From positions 1 through 20,254 of the IMG/VR virus record IMGVR_UViG_3300048135_000226: 20,254 nt of DNA. One strand, written 5' to 3'. Below are positions 14,788 to 20,254 of the stretch, in pieces (the stretch's first letter is position 1; each line of letters begins with the position of its first letter). Position numbers and translations under genes: made by a program. This stretch comes from a virus. The notes under the pieces are model-generated. The model had not been told where the DNA came from and did no database searches. It was given only the letters and a program-made list of their open reading frames with translations.

Positions 14788-14788
14788 G

Positions 14789-14795
14789 TTAAATA
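14789..14795 (+). promoter_or_regulatory. Late promoter box ending 5 bases before the gp17 ATG (TTAAATA)
   Basis: GTTAAATAC differs from the local consensus at one base and begins only 2-3 bases after the terminator T run. The ATG at 14800 follows with no ribosome-binding site between, as at 9350. Confidence 0.52.
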
Positions 14796-14799
14796 CAAT

Positions 14800-16380
14800 A
14801 TGGCAGCATCATTAGACGGCGTCTTAATCAAAAAGGCGAATAGAAAAGAAACATTTACAGAAGAACAAATAGCAGACCTTTTGGCCTGCATGGATCCGGA
14901 TACAGGATACTTACATTTTTCTCGTAAGTTTGCTTATATACAACACCCAACTAAAGGCAAACTACTGTTTGATCCTTATGAATATCAGCTAGGGTTAATG
15001 GATAGTTATCATAGTTTTAGATTCAACATTAATATGATGCCTAGACAAACAGGTAAGACTACATGTGCAGCAATCTATCTAGCATGGTTTGCAATGTTTA
15101 ATCCAGATCAAACTATTCTTATTGCTGCACACAAATACACAGGTGCGCAGGAGATTATGTCACGCATACGTTTTGTGTACGAAACTTGTCCAGATCATAT
15201 TAGAGCAGGTGTCACAAGTTATAACAAAGGCAGTATTGAGTTTGAAAATGGAAGTCGTATTGTAAGTCAAACAACAACAGGCAACACAGGACGTGGTATG
15301 AGTATTTCGCTATTATACTGTGACGAGTTTGCATTTGTTATGCCTAACATTGCAGAAGAATTTTGGACTAGTATTTCGCCTACACTAGCAACTGGTGGTC
15401 GTGCTATTATTACTAGTACACCTAACAGTGACGAAGATACATTTGCTACTATTTGGAAACAAGCAGAACAAAAGTTTGACGAACATGGTGAAGAACAAGA
15501 TGTAGGCATAAACGGATTTCATAGTTTTATTGCAGAATGGCACGAGCACCCAGACAGAGACGAAGCGTGGAAAAAAGAAGAAATTGGCCGGATTGGTGAA
15601 GAAAAATTCCGTCGAGAATATGGTTGTGAATTCTTAGTATTTGACGAAACACTAATCAATAGTATTAAACTTGCATCTATGGAAGGCAAGGATCCTATTA
15701 TAAGAATGGGACAAGTGCGTTGGTATAAAAAACCTGATGCAAAAAAATCATATGTAATAGGATTAGATCCTAGTATGGGCACTGGCGGAGATTATGCAGC
15801 AATACAAATTATAGAATTGCCCACATACGAACAAGTTGGAGAATGGCAGCATAATACAACTGCAATACCAGGACAAGTTAGAGTACTTGCAGATGTATGC
15901 AAGTATCTTGCAGATGAAATGAAAACGTCTAGCAACATATATTGGAGTGTTGAAAACAACGGTATTGGCGAAGCAGCCTTATTAGTAATCAATGATTTTG
16001 GAGAGGAAAATATTCCAGGATTGTTTATAAGTGAACCTATACGAAAAGGTCACGTAAGAAAATTTAGAAAAGGCTTTAATACAACGCACAGTAGTAAAAC
16101 AACTGCATGTGCAAGACTAAAAACAATGGTCGAAAATGATAAACTTACTGTACGCAGCAAAGCACTACTTAGTGAGTTAAAAGCATACATTGCATCAGGT
16201 AGTAGTTTTCAAGCAAAACCCGGACACCACGATGATTTAGTTAGTAGTCTTTTACTTACACTTAGAGTAATGACAGTAATGAAGGATTGGGATCCAGCAG
16301 TGTATAATACCTTTAGTCAAATTGAGCATGAAGAAGATTACGAAATGCCAATGCCGATCTTTGTTAGTAGCAGTTATTGA
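14800..16380 (+). CDS. gp17: gp17-like terminase large subunit (packaging ATPase and nuclease)
   Basis: The product is 526 residues; T4 gp17 has 610. ATPase part: Walker A PRQTGKTT (81-88, Lys86), Walker B LLYCDEFAF with Asp175-Glu176, coupling motif TSTPN (205-209). Nuclease part: GLDPSMG with Asp323, SVENNGIG with Glu385, GHHDDLVSS with Asp478-Asp479, the RNase H-like acidic triad. All key residues are intact. It pumps DNA into the prohead and cuts the concatemer. The ATG at 14800 is preferred; an in-frame TTG at 14785 lies inside the terminator T run and is unlikely. There is no ribosome-binding site: the ATG follows a late box by 4 bases, so a leaderless message is plausible. The N-terminal region is shorter than in T4. 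The stop codon overlaps the next promoter by one base. Confidence 0.96.
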   Translation: MAASLDGVLIKKANRKETFTEEQIADLLACMDPDTGYLHFSRKFAYIQHPTKGKLLFDPYEYQLGLMDSYHSFRFNINMMPRQTGKTTCAAIYLAWFAMFNPDQTILIAAHKYTGAQEIMSRIRFVYETCPDHIRAGVTSYNKGSIEFENGSRIVSQTTTGNTGRGMSISLLYCDEFAFVMPNIAEEFWTSISPTLATGGRAIITSTPNSDEDTFATIWKQAEQKFDEHGEEQDVGINGFHSFIAEWHEHPDRDEAWKKEEIGRIGEEKFRREYGCEFLVFDETLINSIKLASMEGKDPIIRMGQVRWYKKPDAKKSYVIGLDPSMGTGGDYAAIQIIELPTYEQVGEWQHNTTAIPGQVRVLADVCKYLADEMKTSSNIYWSVENNGIGEAALLVINDFGEENIPGLFISEPIRKGHVRKFRKGFNTTHSSKTTACARLKTMVENDKLTVRSKALLSELKAYIASGSSFQAKPGHHDDLVSSLLLTLRVMTVMKDWDPAVYNTFSQIEHEEDYEMPMPIFVSSSY

Positions 16381-16386
16381 TAAATA
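16380..16386 (+). promoter_or_regulatory. Late promoter box for the 739-residue protein (ATAAATA)
   Basis: TGATAAATAG, whose first bases are the gp17 stop codon, lies 8 bases before the ATG at 16394. The expected start near 16392 leaves a leader of about two bases and no ribosome-binding site. Confidence 0.58.
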
Positions 16387-16393
16387 GTATACA

Positions 16394-18613
16394 ATGAGAA
16401 ATTTAAACGTAGTAGCAGAACAACTTTTTAATGAAATTAGAGGACGCTTTCCTAGTGTCACTATCGGTGACGGCGACGGTAATGTCACAAATGAGCCAGC
16501 TATGGCCCGTTTTTATGAATTTGATTTCAAAAGTTTAGGAAATACATTAGGTAAAATTAGTGTCACATTAGATGAAAAGTCTGGTGTCACAATTATGTAT
16601 AATAAAGATTTTACCGAAGAAGTAGGTTATACAGAACAAGAAGAATGGTACAATTTTTTAAAAGGTGTACGAGTATTTGCAAAAAAGCGTTTACTAAATT
16701 TTGAAGTTAGAGATATTAATAAGAGTAACTTTACTCAAAGAGATTATAGCTATATGGCAACAAATCGCGGAGAAACAAAAATGAATGAATCAGCATTACG
16801 TGGAACTAATAAAACAAGTTATCAACGTATTGGTAATGCTAAATTAAGTATTAGGCATACGGGTAATATAGAAGAAGGCGAAAGCAGAACTAAAAAAATT
16901 GGATCTCTTTTTGTAGAAAATGCACAAGGTGAAAAATTTAAATATCCTTTCAAACATCTTGCAGGTGCAAGAGCAATGGCTGTTCATGTTAGTGAAGGCG
17001 GGCATCCGTTTGATGACTTTGGCAAACATATTACAAGCATGAGTGAAGAACTTTCAAATCTCCGCAAGTTCAAAACATACATGGGTCGTAGTAGTGTAAT
17101 GGCAGAAAGTTTATCTGAGCATATGGAAACTGTAAATGAACGAATTGCAACTGTACGTAAAACTGTTCAAAGTCTCCAAAAGTCATCAAATTATACAAAA
17201 GCATTTGAAAATTTTGAACCAACTGAAAAAACAGTTGTGCCAGAGGATATTGCAGATAGTTGGATTGATCAATTAACAGTAAAACAATTTAACGAAGAAC
17301 TAAAAGATGTGTTTCCATACATTTATAATTTAATCGGCGAAACTTCTAAACCTACAGAATTAAACTTTGACGATATAGTAATTGAAGCAAGAGTTGACGA
17401 AGCTCTACCTGTTATTATAGGTTTACTAGGACTTGCTGGTGCAGCAGGATATGCAGCATATAAAAAATTAGGTGCTGGAAATAGTCCATTAGGACAAGCA
17501 CTAAAACAAGCAGCTGATAATGGCGATACAGAAGCAGCGGAATATTTAAAAAACTTAGGCGCATTAGTAGATGGTGGCGATTCGAGAACATTGCAAATGC
17601 TAAAGTTTAGATATATGGACGAACCAGCATCAATGAATACCGAGTCACAAATTGATGTAGCATTTGATAAAATGTTAGGTCAGTTTGCAGATAACTTTAG
17701 TGCGCAAGTTGAAGGTTCTTCAGAAAAGCGTTGGAAGCAAACTTCAATGGATCCAAAAGCCGCAATACTAAAGTTTGGTAAAGATAATGTAAAGATTAAA
17801 AAGGGCGGCCTTAACAACGGCGACGATATGGTATCAGTATTAACTGATGACGAAACAGACGAAGGCAATGCATACTCAGGTGCTGTAGCAAAAGCCAAAA
17901 TGAATGGCAAGAAAAAAGGTGACACAATTCCTCATCCAGATAAAGACGAAGATGATATTGTAATCGAAAAAGAAAAAACACCATTAGGCGAATTTATTCT
18001 AAGTTATTTTGATAGACAAACAGGCAAGTTTCCAAAAGGCGAAACAGCAGTATTGACCAGTGTAGAGAAAGACTATGGTGATCAATATATCAAGCCAGCA
18101 AGTCAGTTCATAGAACGTCTAGGCCAAGCGTATACAAAATACCAACAGAAAAAACTAGGCGAAGTAGAAGTAGAAGAAAACTTTTTAAGTCGCATGATTG
18201 GCGCCCAAGGTGTAAAACCCGACGACTTTGTGAAAAAAGCAATGAAAATTTCTCAAAGATACGAAAACCTTGCATTTAAAAATAAAATAGCAAGTGATCC
18301 CAATCGTCCATTCAATGGACAACAAGGCGGCAAATTCTTGCTAGAACTCTATATGGAGTTAATCAATATGAGCAGAGAAATCCAAAAAATGGGCGGTGGC
18401 AACAAAACAATGAAAAACGCTCAACAGCAGATGAGCTTGATTAAGCAAGCAATGGCAGGTTCAGTTGATAATCCTCATGCAGCAAGACTAATGAAAGCTG
18501 CTAGATACGAACCCAAATTCATTATTGATTTTGTAAAGCAAGATATACAATCTATGGGTGAATCACAAGATAACGAATCTCAAGATATTCTAAAGTTAGC
18601 TGGTTTAAATTAA
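16394..18613 (+). CDS. Large protein of unknown function with one membrane-like segment, probable virion protein
   Basis: The product is 739 residues and I do not recognise a named family. The N-terminal 120 residues look alpha/beta (NVVAEQLFNEIRGRFPSVTI, then GKISVTLDEKSGVTIMYN). Residues about 205-280 are strongly helical and may form a coiled coil (HITSMSEELSNLRKF, then MAESLSEHMETVNERIATVR). A Gly/Ala-rich hydrophobic stretch at about 337-356 (ALPVIIGLLGLAGAAGYAAY), followed by two lysines, could span a membrane. The following part is charged and Lys/Asp/Glu-rich (about 460-540). It ends ESQDILKLAGLN, like short segments in the peptidoglycan-binding protein. A late box 8 bases before ATG and the position after gp17 point to a late virion role; a size and single hydrophobic segment like this would suit an ejected internal protein. 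Function is inferred only. Confidence 0.65.
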   Translation: MRNLNVVAEQLFNEIRGRFPSVTIGDGDGNVTNEPAMARFYEFDFKSLGNTLGKISVTLDEKSGVTIMYNKDFTEEVGYTEQEEWYNFLKGVRVFAKKRLLNFEVRDINKSNFTQRDYSYMATNRGETKMNESALRGTNKTSYQRIGNAKLSIRHTGNIEEGESRTKKIGSLFVENAQGEKFKYPFKHLAGARAMAVHVSEGGHPFDDFGKHITSMSEELSNLRKFKTYMGRSSVMAESLSEHMETVNERIATVRKTVQSLQKSSNYTKAFENFEPTEKTVVPEDIADSWIDQLTVKQFNEELKDVFPYIYNLIGETSKPTELNFDDIVIEARVDEALPVIIGLLGLAGAAGYAAYKKLGAGNSPLGQALKQAADNGDTEAAEYLKNLGALVDGGDSRTLQMLKFRYMDEPASMNTESQIDVAFDKMLGQFADNFSAQVEGSSEKRWKQTSMDPKAAILKFGKDNVKIKKGGLNNGDDMVSVLTDDETDEGNAYSGAVAKAKMNGKKKGDTIPHPDKDEDDIVIEKEKTPLGEFILSYFDRQTGKFPKGETAVLTSVEKDYGDQYIKPASQFIERLGQAYTKYQQKKLGEVEVEENFLSRMIGAQGVKPDDFVKKAMKISQRYENLAFKNKIASDPNRPFNGQQGGKFLLELYMELINMSREIQKMGGGNKTMKNAQQQMSLIKQAMAGSVDNPHAARLMKAARYEPKFIIDFVKQDIQSMGESQDNESQDILKLAGLN

Positions 18614-18623
18614 TCAGCTAACT
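18594..18623 (+). terminator. Hairpin spanning the stop codon at the end of the late block
   Basis: AGTTAGCTG (18594-18602) pairs perfectly with CAGCTAACT (18615-18623), and the TAA stop codon of the 739-residue gene lies in the 12-base loop. The downstream T content is modest (ATTTG), so termination is probable but not certain. It separates late transcription from the gp32 promoter 27 bases later. Confidence 0.6.
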
Positions 18624-18634
18624 ATTTGAAAATA

Positions 18635-18656
18635 TTGTCAAAATAATAGTTGACAA
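18635..18656. promoter_or_regulatory. Inverted repeat over the gp32 -35 element, possible operator
   Basis: TTGTCAA (18635-18641) and TTGACAA (18650-18656) are perfect inverted copies separated by 8 bases. The right arm contains the -35 hexamer, so a repressor or other dimer bound here would block the promoter. The left arm reads as a -35 in the opposite direction. Confidence 0.4.
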
Positions 18657-18678
18657 GTCATAACTAACAGTGTAGTAT
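18650..18678 (+). promoter_or_regulatory. Sigma70-like promoter for gp32-uvsX
   Basis: TTGACA (18650-18655), 17-base spacer, TAGTAT (18673-18678). The -35 is perfect and the -10 differs from TATAAT at two bases. A start near 18685 would give a leader of about 75 bases before gp32, in which I see only weak hairpins (for example TTAG/CTAA) and no clear pseudoknot like the one that autoregulates T4 gene 32. Confidence 0.65.
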
Positions 18679-18759
18679 GTAATAGTGCTACACACAAACA
18701 GGCACAAGAGCAATATTAGTTGTTCTAACATAGGCATAACATATAGGAGAAAAGGCACT

Positions 18760-19761
18760 ATGGCATCATTAGCAGAAATCCGAGCAAAGCTCAAAGAACA
18801 AGAAGCCGGCGCAGGCGGTCAACGCACAGGCGGAGGCGACAACGCAATTTACCCATTTTGGAATATGAAAGAAGGCGAGCAAGCAACGCTACGTTTCCTT
18901 CCTGATGGCGATCAAGACAATACTTTCTTTTGGAAAGAGCGTTTGATGATCAAACTTCCATTTAGTGGAGTAAAAGGAGACACAAGTTCTCGTCCAGTAC
19001 AAGTACAAGTTCCGTGTATGGAAATGTATGGCGAAAGCTGCAACATTCTACAAGAAGTACGTGGCTGGTTTAAAGATCCAAGTCTTGAAGATATGGGTCG
19101 TAAGTATTGGAAGAAACGTTCATACATCTTTCAAGGGTTTGTGACTGAAGATCCAATTGGTGAAGAAGCACCAGAGAATCCAATTCGACGCTTTATTATT
19201 GGTCCACAAATTTTCCAATTGATCAAAGCAGCCTTAATGGATCCAGACATGGAAGAATTGCCAACAGATTATACTGCTGGTGTAGACTTCCGTTTGTCAA
19301 AAGGTACTAAGGGCGGATACGCAGATTACGGCGCAAGTAATTGGGCACGTAGAGAGCGTCCACTTGGTGATGCAGAGATGGCAGCAGTAAATACACACGG
19401 CTTGTTTAATCTCAATGACTTCCTTCCTAAAAAGCCAGACGAAGTGGCACAGAAAGTTCTTGCAGAAATGTTTGAAGCAAGTGTTGATGGCGAAGCATAT
19501 GATCCAGATCGTTGGAGTAATTACTTCCGTCCAGCAGGCATGGCAGCACGTACAGGTGATCCGCAAAAAGCAGCATCACCACAAGCAACTGCTGTAAGTC
19601 AGAGTGCACCAGCACCAACACCAACACCAGTAGCTGAAACTACAACTGATACAGGTTGGCAAGAACCTGCTCCAGCAGCAGCACCAGCAGCAGCAGAAGC
19701 AGCACCAGCAGAAGGTGGCGCCCAAGACATTCTAGCAATGATTAGAGCACGTCAAGGTTAA
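18760..19761 (+). CDS. gp32: gp32-like single-stranded DNA-binding protein
   Basis: The product is 333 residues; T4 gp32 has 301. It coats single-stranded DNA during replication, recombination and repair. The N-terminus MASLAEIRAKLKEQ is the short basic helix used for cooperative binding; YPFWNMKEGEQATLRFLPDG opens the OB-fold core; RRFIIGPQIFQLIKAAL and the FRLSKGTKGGYADYGAS segment fit the family. In T4 a zinc ion is held by one His and three Cys; here only Cys86 and Cys94 lie in the equivalent loop, so the zinc site appears incomplete. Residues about 270-318 are an Ala/Pro-rich linker leading to QDILAMIRARQG, instead of the strongly acidic T4 tail. The ATG at 18760 has AGGAGA nine bases upstream and is preferred over the upstream in-frame start at 18685. 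uvsX follows after 70 bases. Confidence 0.88.
   Translation: MASLAEIRAKLKEQEAGAGGQRTGGGDNAIYPFWNMKEGEQATLRFLPDGDQDNTFFWKERLMIKLPFSGVKGDTSSRPVQVQVPCMEMYGESCNILQEVRGWFKDPSLEDMGRKYWKKRSYIFQGFVTEDPIGEEAPENPIRRFIIGPQIFQLIKAALMDPDMEELPTDYTAGVDFRLSKGTKGGYADYGASNWARRERPLGDAEMAAVNTHGLFNLNDFLPKKPDEVAQKVLAEMFEASVDGEAYDPDRWSNYFRPAGMAARTGDPQKAASPQATAVSQSAPAPTPTPVAETTTDTGWQEPAPAAAPAAAEAAPAEGGAQDILAMIRARQG
19671..19710 (+). repeat. GCA/CCA triplet-rich repeat in the gp32 C-terminal linker
   Basis: Repeated CCAGCAGCAGCA-type units encode an Ala/Pro/Glu stretch near the gp32 C-terminus, like the tract at 13355-13405. It probably gives a flexible linker of variable length before the terminal protein-contact peptide. 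Confidence 0.65.
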
Positions 19762-19775
19762 TAACACAACTAAAG

Positions 19776-19802
19776 TGGGTTGCATTTATAAATTGCAACC
19801 CA
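19776..19802 (+). terminator. Hairpin between gp32 and uvsX
   Basis: TGGGTTGCA (19776-19784) pairs with TGCAACCCA (19794-19802) around a 9-base AT loop. A T run (GGCTTTTT) appears only 14 bases later. It may cause partial termination or protect the 3' end of gp32 mRNA, so that gp32 is made in excess over UvsX. Confidence 0.55.
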
Positions 19803-19831
19803 TATTGTATTTGGCTTTTTAGGAGAATTTA

Positions 19832-20254
19832 ATGGCTAGTAAAACATTCGATCCAACGAAGTTCCGTAATTCGTTGACAAAATCTATTACGGGTATGAGT
19901 GCAGGCTTTAACGATCCAACAGACTGGATCAGCACAGGCAACTTTGCACTCAATTACTTGCTAAGTGGAGACTTTACTAAAGGTATTCCGCTAGGTAAAG
20001 TAAGTGTATTTGCAGGAGAATCGGGCGCAGGTAAAAGTTATATTGTGTCTGGTAATATTGTAAAGTACGCACAAGATCAAGGCATCTTTGTTGTTCTTAT
20101 TGACAGTGAAAACGCACTTGACGAAACATGGCTACAAGCACTAAAAGTAGATACAAGTGAAGACAAACTACTAAAACTTAACATGGCAATGATTGATGAC
20201 GTTGCTAAAACAGTTAGTACGTTTATGGAAGACTACAAAGCAATGGCGGAAGAA
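19832..20254 (+). CDS. uvsX: UvsX-like RecA-family recombinase, partial
   Basis: The first 141 codons are present and the frame is open at the right edge. The product catalyses strand exchange in recombination-dependent replication and works with gp32, which fits the adjacent gene. WISTGNFALNYLLSGDF around residues 32-48 and GKVSVFAGESGAGKS lead into Walker A at 62-69 (Lys68). FVVLIDSENALDE around 86-98 holds the family's Asp-Ser-Glu segment. The N-terminus lacks the long extension seen in bacterial RecA, as in T4 UvsX. Start: ATG at 19832 with a good AGGAGA at 19821-19826. No separate promoter was seen in the 70-base gap, so transcription probably comes from the gp32 promoter through the hairpin. 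Confidence 0.92.
   Translation, partial: MASKTFDPTKFRNSLTKSITGMSAGFNDPTDWISTGNFALNYLLSGDFTKGIPLGKVSVFAGESGAGKSYIVSGNIVKYAQDQGIFVVLIDSENALDETWLQALKVDTSEDKLLKLNMAMIDDVAKTVSTFMEDYKAMAEE

Noticed and set aside
14785-14799. TTG start five codons before the gp17 ATG
   Set aside because: It lies in the T run of the terminator and would be encoded upstream of the expected transcript start.
18685-18759. In-frame upstream start for gp32 (75 bases earlier)
   Set aside because: The added residues do not resemble gp32, the upstream codon has no ribosome-binding site, and the region is better explained as promoter leader.
18614-18759. Possible tRNA or small RNA in the longest intergenic gap
   Set aside because: No cloverleaf or T-loop pattern found; the gap is accounted for by a hairpin, an inverted repeat, a promoter and a leader.

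Overview
The window is a piece of the genome of a T4-like tailed phage with a contractile tail, of the kind found in the ocean (cyanophage or SAR11-phage lineages). This rests on recognisable homologues of T4 neck proteins gp13, gp14 and gp15, tail sheath gp18, tail tube gp19, head-completion nuclease gp4, terminase subunits gp16 and gp17, single-strand DNA-binding protein gp32 and recombinase UvsX. The DNA is AT-rich, coding is dense, and short boxes close to the T4 late-promoter consensus TATAAATA sit just upstream of many structural genes. No tRNA, CRISPR, insertion sequence or integrase was seen, and no stretch of 300 bases lacks a gene. The host cannot be fixed from this window.

Layout. 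Bases 1-2835 are on the minus strand: gp14 followed by gp15, overlapping by one base; gp15 runs off the left edge. They are transcribed away from gp13 (2873-3871, plus strand), and both directions start from a near-palindromic pair of late boxes at 2841-2855. After gp13 come two accessory genes: an SGNH-hydrolase-like protein (3864-4685) and a small P-loop nucleotide kinase (4698-5201) with its own sigma70-like promoter. Next are a very large tail sheath (5285-8551), the tail tube (8625-9263), a second tube-like or baseplate tube-cap-like protein (9350-10627), a helical unknown, gp4, a 2-oxoglutarate/Fe(II) oxygenase, and small terminase gp16 (12000-12485). Two genes for proteins that look like packaged head-interior proteins (12508-14743) separate gp16 from large terminase gp17 (14800-16380). 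A 739-residue orphan with one membrane-like segment follows (16394-18613). A hairpin then ends the late block, and a strong sigma70-like promoter starts the replication/recombination block: gp32 (18760-19761) and uvsX (19832 to the right edge, partial).

How the parts fit. gp13, gp14, gp15 and gp4 complete the head and neck. gp18 and gp19 build the contractile tail. gp16 and gp17 package DNA. gp32 and UvsX act in replication and recombination, and the kinase probably feeds nucleotide supply. Two promoter classes match this split: late TATAAATA-like boxes for virion genes, and TTGACA-N17-TATAAT-like promoters for the kinase and gp32.

Main points for a second look: (a) a candidate internal-protein or ejection module between the terminase genes, with a T4-style capsid-targeting N-terminus, protease-site-like sequences and a peptidoglycan-binding domain; (b) late boxes so close to ATG that several late mRNAs would be leaderless; (c) small beta modules shared between sheath and neck proteins, including an insertion of roughly 560 residues in the sheath; (d) near absence of the 5-mer GTTAC/GTAAC from both strands.
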